A DNA stretch of 57,113 nt from positions 1 through 57,113 of the forward strand of contig CADBJU010000019.1 in assembly GCA_902795045.1 (NCBI GenBank), given 5' to 3'. Each line of letters begins with the position of its first letter. Within the stretch, counting starts at the first letter, position 1. The notes beneath the pieces are model-generated. The model had not been told where the DNA came from and did no database searches. It saw only the letters and a list, made by a program, of their open reading frames with translations. The position numbers were made by a program, and so were the translations under genes. Source of the stretch: Oscillospiraceae bacterium. GTDB taxonomy: Bacteria > Bacillota > Clostridia > Oscillospirales > Oscillospiraceae. Below, piece by piece: positions 1 to 7,782 of this stretch.

Positions 1-1
1 T

Positions 2-268
2 ACGCTCGTCGGCGAGGGCAAGGCGACCGATGAGATCGCCGCGGGCATTGAGATGGCCGTTGCCAAGCGCTGCTTCGTCATGGCCAAGAAGGCCGGTGCT
101 ACCGACTCCATCACCCTGACCGGCGGCTGCGCCAAGAACGACGGTCTGAAGGAAGCCATCGAGCACGTCCTGAAGCTCAAGGTCGTCAACCTCAAGACCG
201 ACCCCCAGCTCATGGGTGCCCTCGGCGCTGCCGAGTATGCCCGCCAGAAGGGCATGGCCAAGAAGTAA
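2..268 (+). CDS. BadF/BadG-type ATPase, C-terminal fragment
   Basis: This is the 3' end of a gene cut by the window edge; the reading frame is open from base 2. The visible 88 residues contain TGGCAKN followed by a short helix and LMGALGAAEYA, which is the C-terminal adenosine/phosphate-binding end of the ASKHA-fold ATPases that activate 2-hydroxyacyl-CoA dehydratases and benzoyl-CoA reductases. In that family the protein is a [4Fe-4S] homodimer that injects an electron into its partner dehydratase with ATP hydrolysis. The cluster cysteines would lie upstream of the window, so the exact substrate cannot be judged. A strong terminator follows, so it is the last gene of its operon. No further member of such a pathway is seen in the window. 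Confidence 0.7.
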   Translation, partial: TLVGEGKATDEIAAGIEMAVAKRCFVMAKKAGATDSITLTGGCAKNDGLKEAIEHVLKLKVVNLKTDPQLMGALGAAEYARQKGMAKK

Positions 269-290
269 TCGCCCAAGCTCAATATAACGC

Positions 291-325
291 AAACAACCGG
301 CTCCAAACGGAGCCGGTTGTTTATT
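291..325 (+). terminator. Intrinsic terminator
   Basis: Perfect 14-bp inverted repeat (291-304 and 309-322) with a 4-base loop, ending in a T-rich run. It closes the BadF-type ATPase transcript. Confidence 0.9.
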
Positions 326-333
326 ATCCGTTC

Positions 334-412
334 GTCATGGCTTCGCGCCAGCGAAAGATCTTTCCCACAACTTTTGGAGAAATAAAGATTCTTCGCTTTG
401 CCCGGAATGACA
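334..412. repeat. Dispersed palindromic repeat, family B, copy 1
   Basis: An imperfect inverted repeat that begins GTCATGGCTTCGCG and ends in GGAATGAC, with AAGATTCTTCGC near the right end. A second copy lies at 27972-28050 with the same ends. It lies between convergent genes, carries no open frame, and looks like a REP/MITE-type element. Confidence 0.7.
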
Positions 413-429
413 GATCTATGCGGAAACGG

Positions 430-1665
430 TTATTGTACGATTTCGGGAGATACGTTCTCCTCGGGCAGGGCGGGAACATCGGTGCGCTTCTTGCCCTTGC
501 TCTTACTCTTGCCAAGCAGGCAGACGACGGCGCCGAGACCGAAGCAGGTGGACACCAGTTTTACCGCGAAGGAGACGAAGGGGAGCAGGACCAGCACGCG
601 CGCGGCCAGAATGCCGATGGCGAGCTCGGCCCAGTAGTTGCAGGGGCGCTTGAAGGCCTTGCGCCAGAGAAGCGAGCCGAGAACGAAGCCGAGGAAGACG
701 GGCGCTGCGACGAGAGCCGCGATGTACACGAACAGCATCACGAGCGCCGGGCGCACACCGATGCCGGTGATCATCAGGATGATCGTGGCGATCGGCACAA
801 CGATCAGCACCGCAAGGCCGATGCCGAAGGTGGCGGCGTACTTGCCGAAGTCCGCGCCGGTGTATTTGCTGTCCTGCTTCTCCCACAGCGGCGTGAGCCA
901 CAGGAAGAAATAGGCGACAAGCAGCAGGCCGATGTAGGTGAACAGGAAGTTCTTGAGTTTGGAGACGATGGGGTTCTTTTCACGGGCAGGCTCGGTGGAA
1001 GCGCTGAATTCGCTGCTGCCGTTGTAGGTGATGGTGATTCCGGGCTCAGGCGTGCCCTCAGGCTGCGTACCGGCTTCGGGCTGTGCGGCGGGCTCGGGCT
1101 CGGCGTCGCTGGTATAGAGCACAGCCCCGTCAAGCAGCTCCTTCGGGCCGGTGACCTTGGCGTTTTCGTTGAAGCGAAGGGTGCCGCCGATCTTGAGATC
1201 ATCCGCAAGCTGGATGTTGTCGGCAGAGAGACAGACATTGCCGCCGATCTCACCGCCGAGACTGACGGTCTTGCCGCCGGCGAAGATGTCACGGCCGACC
1301 GTGCCGCGGATGTTCACCAGATTGCCCGCCGTGTACAGGTCGCGCGCCACATTGCCGGAAATGCCGACGGTGTTGCCCGCGATAAAAGCGTCACGGCCGA
1401 CATCGCCGTTGAGGGCAATGGTGTTGCCCGCGATGAAGGCGTACTCACTCTCTCCGTCAATGCTTACGGTGTTGCCCGCGGAGAAGAGAATGCCTTTGAC
1501 TTTGGCTGTGCTGGTCGGATCGGAGCTTGCGAGAAAGACGGTCGCGTCATGCTCGCCGCTGATGCTGTCCTCGCCGAACTCCACCTCGGCAAAGGCCGCC
1601 GGGGCGAGGGTGAAGACCAGCAGCAGGGCCAGCAGAACGCAGGATAATGCTCTGCGGTATTTCAT
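430..1665 (-). CDS. Secreted/membrane protein with bactofilin-like beta-helix repeats
   Basis: 411 residues. Residues 1-26 form a signal peptide ending at AFA. Residues about 45-180 are a run of short repeats built on GNTV, GDV and GRD turns (AFIAGNTIALNGDVGRDA style), as in polymer-forming cytoskeletal/bactofilin-like right-handed beta-helices. A low-complexity Pro/Glu/Ala linker follows (about 190-210). The C-terminal half has four hydrophobic segments and ends in a Lys/Ser-rich cytoplasmic tail. The start has an AAGGAGG site 8 bp upstream and a near-perfect sigma-A promoter. The likely arrangement is an external beta-helix anchored in the membrane. I can recognise the fold but not a specific function. 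Confidence 0.75.
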   Translation of the reverse strand: MKYRRALSCVLLALLLVFTLAPAAFAEVEFGEDSISGEHDATVFLASSDPTSTAKVKGILFSAGNTVSIDGESEYAFIAGNTIALNGDVGRDAFIAGNTVGISGNVARDLYTAGNLVNIRGTVGRDIFAGGKTVSLGGEIGGNVCLSADNIQLADDLKIGGTLRFNENAKVTGPKELLDGAVLYTSDAEPEPAAQPEAGTQPEGTPEPGITITYNGSSEFSASTEPAREKNPIVSKLKNFLFTYIGLLLVAYFFLWLTPLWEKQDSKYTGADFGKYAATFGIGLAVLIVVPIATIILMITGIGVRPALVMLFVYIAALVAAPVFLGFVLGSLLWRKAFKRPCNYWAELAIGILAARVLVLLPFVSFAVKLVSTCFGLGAVVCLLGKSKSKGKKRTDVPALPEENVSPEIVQ

Positions 1666-1697
1666 GGAATGACCTCCTTATACAATAGGATGTAAAA

Positions 1698-1726
1698 AGT
1701 ATAAGCCATTATGAAAACCCTGTCAA
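1698..1726 (-). promoter_or_regulatory. Sigma-A promoter of the beta-helix membrane protein
   Basis: Reading the minus strand, TTGACA (1726-1721) and TATACT (1703-1698) are 17 bp apart, almost consensus. The transcript has a leader of about 30 bases. Confidence 0.85.
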
Positions 1727-1743
1727 GGGAAGAGATTGAAGCC

Positions 1744-1773
1744 TTGCAAGTCCCTGATGAAATATGATATAGT
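1744..1773 (+). promoter_or_regulatory. Probable sigma-A promoter of the ABC exporter operon
   Basis: TTGCAA (1744-1749) and TATAGT (1768-1773) with an 18-bp spacer, 35 bp before the start at 1809. It is divergent from the promoter at 1698-1726. Confidence 0.55.
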
Positions 1774-1808
1774 GTTCCCATCCCAAACACAAAGGCGGTG
1801 CTGCCGAA

Positions 1809-3176
1809 ATGGAACAATTTCTGGGCGCAATAGACTGGAAACAGGTCCTGAACGTCCTGCTCAGCTGGCTGCTTTTCTCCGTCGGCCTGTGGACGGTGCT
1901 GGGGAAGCTGCGGTGGAAAAAGCGCTGGATGGCCTGGGTGCCGGGCCTGCGCTATATTGCCCTGAGCGAGATTTTGGACATGGAGCGCGAGGGCCTTGTC
2001 TGCGCCGTCCTCGATATCCTCGCGGTCGCCGCGAGCGTCCTGAACGTCGATGGCTTCAGCGAGCGCGTGCAGGTGGCCCTGACGCTTGTGACCCTGGTGG
2101 TCATCGTCACGCTGTACGTGTACCGTATCCGCCTCTGCCTGCGGCTGCTGCGCCTCTTCGGCCTGCGCAGGCGCTGGCTGTGGCTCTGGATCGTATGCGA
2201 ATGGCTGACGCTTCTCATCATCGGCACAAGCAAGAAGATCCAGCCCGTCACCGGCGTGAGACTCGGGGAGGACTGGGAGGCCGGGACCGCGCCCGCGGAT
2301 ATCCCCGCCGCGCCCGCGCATCACAGGCAGGCCCCGAAGACCGGCCTGAGCGTCGACCTGCGCTGCCGCAAGGTGCGCGAGCTTTTCAAGGAGAGGTATC
2401 TGCTCAAGGATATCGCCCTCGATATCCCGAACGGCTCGATGGTGCTGCTGCTGGGCGGCTCCGGCGCGGGCAAGACCACCTTTGTCAACGCCGTCATCGG
2501 CTACGAGCAGGCGGACGCCACGGTCCTGCTCAACGGCATGGACGTTTACAAGGACTACGAGCAGATGAAGTACCGCATCGGCTTTGTGCCCCAGCAAAAC
2601 CTCATCCGAGGCAGCGACACGGTGCAGCACACGGTCACGGACGCGGCCGAAATGCGCCTGCCCGCTGATCTGCCCCGGACGCAGAGAAACGAGAAGGTGC
2701 AGGAGGTACTGGACCTGCTGGGCCTCAGCTCCGGCGCGGACGGGCTCGTGAGCAAGAAGTCCGGCGGCCAGCTCCGCCGCATCTCGATCGCCATGGAGCT
2801 TGTCACCGACCCCGAGCTCTTCGTCCTGGACGAGCCGGACTCCGGCCTTGACGGGGTCATTGCCCGGGAAATCTTTACAAAGCTGCGCGGCATCGCGGAC
2901 GAGGGGAAGATCGTTCTCGTCATCACCCATACGCCCGACCGCGTGATCGAGCTCTTTGACAAGGTGATCGTATTGGCCAAGGATTCGGGCCGCGTGGGAC
3001 GGCTGGCCTTCTACGGCAGCCCCGCGGAAGCAAAGGCATTTTTCGGCAAGGACTCCATGGAGGGCATCGTCATGAGCGTCAACCGCAAAGAAGAGGGCGG
3101 CGAGGGCCTGGCGGACGAATATATCGAGCGCTACGCCCGCCTTGCGGCGGAAAGAGAGGAGGGGGTCAAGGCATGA
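1809..3176 (+). CDS. ABC transporter ATPase with N-terminal membrane domain
   Basis: 455 residues. Residues 1-150 contain three or four hydrophobic segments, an unusual addition for an ATPase subunit. After a linker, the nucleotide-binding domain begins near residue 180: Walker A GGSGAGKTT, Q-loop in FVPQQN, signature KSGGQLRR, Walker B LFVLDEPDSGLD and switch His in VITHTPD. The signature is a variant of LSGGQ. The stop overlaps the start of the next gene (ATGA), so the two are translationally coupled and should form one exporter with ABC-2-type topology. The layout resembles ABC-G/ABC-2 systems in which the ATPase carries extra membrane helices. The substrate is unknown. Confidence 0.85.
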   Translation: MEQFLGAIDWKQVLNVLLSWLLFSVGLWTVLGKLRWKKRWMAWVPGLRYIALSEILDMEREGLVCAVLDILAVAASVLNVDGFSERVQVALTLVTLVVIVTLYVYRIRLCLRLLRLFGLRRRWLWLWIVCEWLTLLIIGTSKKIQPVTGVRLGEDWEAGTAPADIPAAPAHHRQAPKTGLSVDLRCRKVRELFKERYLLKDIALDIPNGSMVLLLGGSGAGKTTFVNAVIGYEQADATVLLNGMDVYKDYEQMKYRIGFVPQQNLIRGSDTVQHTVTDAAEMRLPADLPRTQRNEKVQEVLDLLGLSSGADGLVSKKSGGQLRRISIAMELVTDPELFVLDEPDSGLDGVIAREIFTKLRGIADEGKIVLVITHTPDRVIELFDKVIVLAKDSGRVGRLAFYGSPAEAKAFFGKDSMEGIVMSVNRKEEGGEGLADEYIERYARLAAEREEGVKA

Positions 3177-4117
3177 ACGAGACAAAGACACGGCATAAAG
3201 GCAGACTTGCGCAGACCCGCATCTACCTCGGCAAGTTTTTGCGCATGTTCCTGTATCAAAGTGACTGGAAGGTCCTGCCCATGAGCGCGGTCATCGCGGC
3301 GCTCGTGACCTTCGTGGTGGGCTCGAACCTCTTCGTGTCCCAGGAGGGGACGCTGATGGGCTGCTTTGCGCTCACCTGCGTGTGCATCTGGAACGGCTGC
3401 TTCAACTCCATCCAGTCGGTGTGCCGGGAGCGCGGCATCGTCAAGCGCGAGCACCGGGCGGGCCTGCATGTGTCGGCCTACATCCTCTCGCAGATGATCT
3501 ATCAGTTTCTGCTCTGCCTGGGCCAGACGCTGGTGACGCTGGTGGTGTGCGGCGTGGCCGGGGTTCATTTCCCCGCAGCCGGGATCATCACCCCCTGGGG
3601 CGTCGCGGATATCGGCATCACGATCCTGCTTGTCACCTACGCCTCGGACATGATGGCCCTGATGATCTCCAGCATCGTGCGCACGACCACCACCGCCATG
3701 ACCGTCATGCCCTTCATGCTGATTTTCCAGCTCGTGTTCTCCGGCGGCTTTTTCTCGCTGTCGGGCTTTGCCAAAAAGATCGAGGTGCTCACCGTCTCCC
3801 ACTGGGGCCTCAACAGCCTGTGCGCCATCGGGCGCTATAACGAGCTCAAAATGGTGACGCTGTGGAATACGCTCTTTAAGTTCAAGGATATTGAATACAT
3901 GGGTCAGAAGCCGCTGCTGCAGCTCATCATCGAGCTGCAGAATGAGAACAAGGTGGACGACTTTCTGTACTGGTCCGGTGCTTACAACACCAATGACGCC
4001 TATGTCAGCACGGCGCAGAACGTGCTGCACAACTGGGGCGGGATCGTTGTCCTGACGCTGGTTTTCGTGGTCGCCGCCATCGTTGCACTCAAATTCATCG
4101 ACAAAGACAAACGCTGA
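3173..4117 (+). CDS. ABC-2-type transporter permease
   Basis: 314 residues with about six hydrophobic segments: three near residues 40-130, two in the middle (about 140-210), and one at the C terminus (ending FIDKDKR). The order and the MISSIVRTTTTAM / FQLVFSGGFFSL region match the ABC-2 permease family (C-terminal helices that follow a re-entrant GG-type motif). It starts inside the stop codon of the upstream ATPase gene and is its obvious partner. A hydrophilic insertion near residues 215-280 sits before the last helix and is probably extracytoplasmic. The substrate cannot be inferred. Confidence 0.8.
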   Translation: MNETKTRHKGRLAQTRIYLGKFLRMFLYQSDWKVLPMSAVIAALVTFVVGSNLFVSQEGTLMGCFALTCVCIWNGCFNSIQSVCRERGIVKREHRAGLHVSAYILSQMIYQFLLCLGQTLVTLVVCGVAGVHFPAAGIITPWGVADIGITILLVTYASDMMALMISSIVRTTTTAMTVMPFMLIFQLVFSGGFFSLSGFAKKIEVLTVSHWGLNSLCAIGRYNELKMVTLWNTLFKFKDIEYMGQKPLLQLIIELQNENKVDDFLYWSGAYNTNDAYVSTAQNVLHNWGGIVVLTLVFVVAAIVALKFIDKDKR

Positions 4118-4135
4118 CAAGTCAAGAAATGACAC

Positions 4136-4165
4136 GATCCCCGGCGAAACCTCGCCGGGGATCAT
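4136..4165. terminator. Bidirectional hairpin terminator
   Basis: GATCCCCGGCGA pairs with TCGCCGGGGATC across a short loop, between convergent genes. The T-run is weak on both sides. Confidence 0.6.
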
Positions 4166-4172
4166 AGCATAT

Positions 4173-5162
4173 TCAGCCGTTTTTGTTCTTGGCTTTGTCA
4201 TTGAGCCGCATGATGAGATACACGCTCCTGCGTTTTCTCTTCATCAAAAGCTCGGTGAGCAGGCGGTGTTTGGTATTCAGTCCCTTTACATAAGGATTCT
4301 CCCGCCAGTTTGGAAAGCTTTTCAGGAACCACTGCATGAGCTGCTCCTGCACCTCGCTTTCGGGATCGGCAGCGTTGACGCGCACGGAGGCGGTCAAAAA
4401 CACGTTGTAAAACGCCATGTAGCACAGCTCGTCCTCGAAACGCTCATAGAGTCCCGCGTCCTTGTAATACGTGATGATCTCCTGCGCGGCGTCAATGACC
4501 TCGAGATTGCGCGCGGTATTGGCGCTGTTCGTGATGGAGCCGGGGCGGATGAGATAGCGGTACCAGGGCCGTGCCAGATTGCGGATAGTCCCGGCGCGGG
4601 GATAGAGCTTCGGCGTCGTGCGCAGGTCCTCAAACCAGACCCGGCCCGGAAAGCGGACGCCGCTTTCCGTAAAGAGCGTGCGCCGAAAGAGCTTGTTGCA
4701 GGCGGAGGGGGGATCGAACAGCAGGCGTGGTGCCTCTTCGAGCGTGAAATCGCCGTGCTCGGTGCAGCCGTAAATCGTGCCTACGGTATCGCCGGAGGGG
4801 TTTACCTGCAAAATGTCAAAGATCCCGATATCGAAGCTCCCGTCAAGCGTCTCCAGCATTTCTTTCAGCGCGCCCCGGGAGAGTGTGTCGTCACTGTCCA
4901 CAAACAGCAGATACTCGCCCTTTGCCGCCTCAAGGCCCACATTCCGCGCAGCGCCCAGCCCGCCGTTTTCGGTGGTGATGACACGGATAAGATCGGGATA
5001 CCGGCTTGCCCAGCCCGCCGCGATGATGCCGGAATCGTCGGTGGAGCCGTCGTTTACAATGACGAGTTCGTAGTCGCCGCATGCGCTGTCCACCACGGAG
5101 TCCAGACACGCCGCGAGGTACTCCCGCGTATTGTACACGGGGATGATGATGCTAAGCTTCAT
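4173..5162 (-). CDS. Family 2 glycosyltransferase
   Basis: 329 residues. The N terminus is a GT-A fold: IIIPVYNTREYLAACLDSV, VNDGSTDDSG, ENGGLGAARN and the DxD-like FVDSDD that binds the nucleotide-sugar metal. No membrane helices are seen, so it acts on the cytoplasmic face, probably on envelope or capsule sugars. The ATG overlaps the stop codon of a 15-codon reading frame that has a strong ribosome binding site. The gene's own site (AGGGG, about 10 bases upstream) is weak, so translation is likely coupled. A promoter lies 70-97 bp upstream. It is a single-gene transcript, convergent with the ABC exporter. Confidence 0.85.
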   Translation of the reverse strand: MKLSIIIPVYNTREYLAACLDSVVDSACGDYELVIVNDGSTDDSGIIAAGWASRYPDLIRVITTENGGLGAARNVGLEAAKGEYLLFVDSDDTLSRGALKEMLETLDGSFDIGIFDILQVNPSGDTVGTIYGCTEHGDFTLEEAPRLLFDPPSACNKLFRRTLFTESGVRFPGRVWFEDLRTTPKLYPRAGTIRNLARPWYRYLIRPGSITNSANTARNLEVIDAAQEIITYYKDAGLYERFEDELCYMAFYNVFLTASVRVNAADPESEVQEQLMQWFLKSFPNWRENPYVKGLNTKHRLLTELLMKRKRRSVYLIMRLNDKAKNKNG

Positions 5163-5206
5163 GGATCGTCGCCCCTGACCCCGCCGATGATGGTATAGAT
5201 TTTCAC
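5159..5206 (-). CDS. 15-codon leader reading frame before the glycosyltransferase
   Basis: GTG start with AGGAGGTGA just upstream, encoding MKIYTIIGGVRGDDP, and a TGA that overlaps the ATG of the glycosyltransferase (ATGA). The Shine-Dalgarno site is the best in this transcript. It could be a translational coupler. I see no run of one regulatory codon that would suggest classical attenuation. Confidence 0.45.
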   Translation of the reverse strand: MKIYTIIGGVRGDDP

Positions 5207-5231
5207 GCCGTCACCTCCTGCGTTTTTTAGA

Positions 5232-5259
5232 ATTATAACATAAGCGGCATAAAAAGCAA
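5232..5259 (-). promoter_or_regulatory. Sigma-A promoter of the glycosyltransferase
   Basis: On the minus strand TTGCTT (5259-5254) and TATAAT (5237-5232) are separated by 16 bp. Confidence 0.7.
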
Positions 5260-5293
5260 CAAAAAACCGGAAGTGCGTTTCACACTTCCGGTT
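5260..5293 (-). terminator. Intrinsic terminator of the AGCS symporter transcript
   Basis: An 11-bp inverted repeat (5265-5275 / 5283-5293); on the minus strand the stem is followed by a T-run (A-run at 5261-5266). Confidence 0.85.
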
Positions 5294-5309
5294 GGATGTG
5301 TATGCGGTT

Positions 5310-6737
5310 TTACTTCTTGTGGTTGGCGTCGAGGTGTTCCTTCGTGAGCTTGATGGTCACGCCGGAGAGGGCCAGCAGGGCAATGAGGTTCGGGATGGCC
5401 ATGAAGCCGTTGAGGGCGTCGGCCAGGTTCCAGGCGTCGGCCAGGCTCATGGTCGCGCCGATGATGATGAAGCAGATGAAGAGAACCTGGTACACGCGCA
5501 CAGACTTGTGGCCGAAGAGGTACTCGCAGCAGCGGGTGCCGTAGAGGGACCAGCTGAGGATGGTGGACAGAGCGAAGAGGCTGAGGCAGACGGCGATGAT
5601 GATGGCGCCGAGCTTGCTGCCGAGCACGGAGCTCATGGCGGCCGCCACATTGGAGCCGTTGCCGCCGGAGCCCCAGGTGATGTCGATGCCGCCGGAGCAG
5701 TAGGCGGAGAGGACGGTCAGGCTCGTGAGGGTGCAGATGACGATGGTGTCCATGAAAACTTCAAAGATGCCGTACAGGCCCTGACGAACAGGATCGGTCT
5801 CGGAGGTGGCGGCGTGGGCGATGGGCGCGGAGCCAAGGCCGGCCTCGTTGGAGAAGCAGCCGCGGCCGACGCCCTTCTTCATGCTGGTCATGATGGTGAT
5901 GCCGATGGCGCCGCCGACCGCTGCGGTGGGATTGAAGGCACCCTGGAAGATCATGCCGAAGACGGTGCCGATGTGCTTGATGTTGGCGAAGATGACGATG
6001 AGGGCCGCGACGATGTAGATGACCGCCATGAAGGGCACCAGCTTCTCGGTGACCTGGCCGATGCGCTTGATGCCGCCGAGCAGCACGAGGCCGATGAAGA
6101 CGGCGACGATGCAGCCGACAACGAAGGTGCTCACGCGGACCTGGCTGCCGAGGAAGGCAAAGGTGCCCGCCGCGTTGGGGGTAAAGGAGTCGATGGCGTT
6201 GTTGATGGCGTCGGCGATGGACTGGACCTGGGTCGCGTTGCCGATGCCGAAGGCAGCCAGGGCAGCCAGGGCCGCGAACACGCCGCCGAGCCATGCCCAG
6301 TTCTTGCCGAGGCCGTTCTTGATGTAGTACATCGGGCCGCCGACCCAGTCGCCCTTGGCGTTGCGCTCACGGTATTTGACCGCCAGCAGCACCTCGGAGT
6401 ACTTGGTCATCATGCCCACAAGGGCCGCGACCCACATCCAGAACACGGCGCCGGGGCCGCCGATGAAGATGGCGCCGGTGACGCCCGCGATGTTGCCGGT
6501 GCCGACGGTGGCGGCAAGGGCGGTGGTCAGGGCCTGGAAGGGCGTAACCTCGCCCGCGCCGGCCTGGTGCTTGTCAAAGAGCTTGCCGGCGGTGTTCTTC
6601 CACCAGTAGGGGATGCGGCTGAACTGGGGAAAGCCCATCCGGATACTGAGATAGAAGCCGGTGCCGACCAGCAGCAGGAGCATTACGGGGCCCCATGCGA
6701 TGTCGTCGATCGTGGAAATGAATTGGCTGAGTGTCAT
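5310..6737 (-). CDS. Alanine/glycine:cation symporter (AGCS family)
   Basis: 475 residues with about ten or eleven hydrophobic segments over the whole length. The family signature FSNEAGLGSAPIAHA is present, as are the conserved early GTGFYLSIRMGFPQ and GTGNIAGV. Members carry alanine or glycine into the cell with Na+ or H+. I chose the start at 6737 (MTLSQF) because GGAGG lies 7 bases upstream; an in-frame ATG nine codons earlier has no such site. The 5' leader carries a glycine riboswitch with a following terminator, so glycine is the likely substrate or signal. In this arrangement glycine should raise expression, for uptake or for export coupled to catabolism; the sequence alone does not give the direction. 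Confidence 0.93.
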   Translation of the reverse strand: MTLSQFISTIDDIAWGPVMLLLLVGTGFYLSIRMGFPQFSRIPYWWKNTAGKLFDKHQAGAGEVTPFQALTTALAATVGTGNIAGVTGAIFIGGPGAVFWMWVAALVGMMTKYSEVLLAVKYRERNAKGDWVGGPMYYIKNGLGKNWAWLGGVFAALAALAAFGIGNATQVQSIADAINNAIDSFTPNAAGTFAFLGSQVRVSTFVVGCIVAVFIGLVLLGGIKRIGQVTEKLVPFMAVIYIVAALIVIFANIKHIGTVFGMIFQGAFNPTAAVGGAIGITIMTSMKKGVGRGCFSNEAGLGSAPIAHAATSETDPVRQGLYGIFEVFMDTIVICTLTSLTVLSAYCSGGIDITWGSGGNGSNVAAAMSSVLGSKLGAIIIAVCLSLFALSTILSWSLYGTRCCEYLFGHKSVRVYQVLFICFIIIGATMSLADAWNLADALNGFMAIPNLIALLALSGVTIKLTKEHLDANHKK

Positions 6738-6762
6738 GTGTATTCCTCCCTGTATGTTTCCC

Positions 6763-6793
6763 AAAAATGAACAGCGCTGATTTCTCAGCGCCT
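6763..6793 (-). terminator. Expression-platform terminator of the glycine riboswitch
   Basis: GCGCTGA and TCAGCGC (6774-6780 / 6785-6791) close on a 4-base loop and are followed on the minus strand by TGTTCATTTTT. It lies between the aptamer and the ribosome binding site, where a riboswitch-controlled terminator belongs. Confidence 0.65.
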
Positions 6794-6825
6794 TGCAAAC
6801 AGGTGACCGCCCGAAAGGGGCAGTA

Positions 6826-6924
6826 CGCTCTGTCCTTTTGCCTGAGAGATTCGGCCTTGCGGCCTTGCACCTTCGGCACTCCCGGGCCGCAGGCGGCGCG
6901 CGGAGCTTCTCCAGAGTTCCTCAG
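6826..6924 (-). ncRNA. Glycine riboswitch aptamer
   Basis: The minus strand reads GGAACTCTGGAGAAGCTCC, then a GC-rich P3 hairpin, then a CGAAGG-type junction, and ends CTCTCAGGCAAAAGGACAGAG. These are the hallmark conserved blocks of the glycine aptamer. I see only one complete aptamer. A short extra hairpin (GCCGTCAG/CTGACGGC, about 6924-6955) precedes it and may be part of a ghost-aptamer/P0 arrangement. Downstream lie a terminator and an AGCS transporter, a classical target. Confidence 0.93.
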
Positions 6925-6982
6925 CCGTCAGTCTCAGCCAGATTCTGACGGCGTCAGAGGTATTCGGTTGAAATATGTACAT

Positions 6983-7011
6983 AATATACCATTCAGAAAA
7001 AAACTGCGCAA
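6983..7011 (-). promoter_or_regulatory. Sigma-A promoter of the glycine riboswitch transcript
   Basis: TTGCGC (7011-7006) and TATATT (6988-6983) on the minus strand, spacer 17 bp. This gives a start point just upstream of the aptamer. Confidence 0.7.
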
Positions 7012-7164
7012 GGGGTTTTGTCAGAAATCGGCGTTCTGATGGACGAAGGCTTTTCTTTATACCTTTAATCTGTTAAATTGCCACAAAAACAAGTGTCCGC
7101 GTCTTGCAAATTCACGCCGTCTGTGGTAGCTTTGGGATGTGAATTCCAATCATAAGGAGCGGCT

Positions 7165-7779
7165 ATGAAACGCTGTCTGATCATTGCCGGGGGCGACTAT
7201 GCCCCCATCCGGCCCGGCAGGGGAGACTTCATCCTCGCCTGCGACAGGGGCTATGCCTGGTGCAAACGGGAGGGGATCGTCCCGGACCTCATCCTCGGGG
7301 ACTTTGACTCCTACGCCGGGGCGCTGCCGGACGGGATTCCGGTCCTGCGCTATCCGGTGGAGAAGAACGACACGGACACGATGCTGGCCGTGCGATGGGC
7401 AGGGGAGCAGGGCTTTGACGCCGTGCGCCTGTGCTGCTGCTTCGGCGGGCGGCTGGACCATCTGCTATCCAATATCGAGACGCTGCACTACGCCGCCGCG
7501 CTCGGCATGGAGGCGGAGATGTCGGACGAGAACAACGAGCTGCGCGTCCTGCGCCCCGGCAGCTATACCGTCCCGTACCGCGAGGGGTGGAGCCTCTCGC
7601 TGATCGCCCTGACGGAGCGTGTGACGGGCCTCACCATCCGTGGCGCGAAGTACGAGGTGGAAAACGCCGTACTCAGAAAGCCGACCACCCTCGGGCAGAG
7701 CAACGCCTTTGTCACGGACGCTGCGCTGACCTTTGAAAGCGGCATGCTGGCGCTGGTCTGCTGCCGTCTGGAGGACTGA
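7165..7779 (+). CDS. thiN: Thiamine diphosphokinase
   Basis: 204 residues. Transfers pyrophosphate from ATP to thiamine to give thiamine diphosphate. The N-terminal catalytic domain shows AGGDYAP, ACDRGYAW, the DLILGDFDS motif, EKNDTDTMLA and FGGRLDHLLSNI, all family landmarks. The C-terminal beta-rich domain that binds thiamine ends with the family-typical GQSNAF stretch. AAGGAG lies 8 bases before the ATG. It is the first gene of a short run with the SprT-like and DUF4304-like genes. No TPP riboswitch is visible in front of it. Confidence 0.93.
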   Translation: MKRCLIIAGGDYAPIRPGRGDFILACDRGYAWCKREGIVPDLILGDFDSYAGALPDGIPVLRYPVEKNDTDTMLAVRWAGEQGFDAVRLCCCFGGRLDHLLSNIETLHYAAALGMEAEMSDENNELRVLRPGSYTVPYREGWSLSLIALTERVTGLTIRGAKYEVENAVLRKPTTLGQSNAFVTDAALTFESGMLALVCCRLED

Positions 7780-7782
7780 GCC

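Noticed and set aside
337-1647. Long plus-strand open frame opposite the beta-helix protein
   Set aside because: It lacks a ribosome binding site and known motifs, and the minus-strand protein has a signal peptide, repeats, promoter and SD site.
5292-6770. 492-codon plus-strand frame over the AGCS gene
   Set aside because: Composition is Asp/Gly/Ala/His from reading GC-rich codons in reverse; the minus strand encodes a clear symporter.
7040-7164. TPP riboswitch before thiN
   Set aside because: The conserved CUGAGA and ACCUGAU blocks are missing; the region is short and unstructured.
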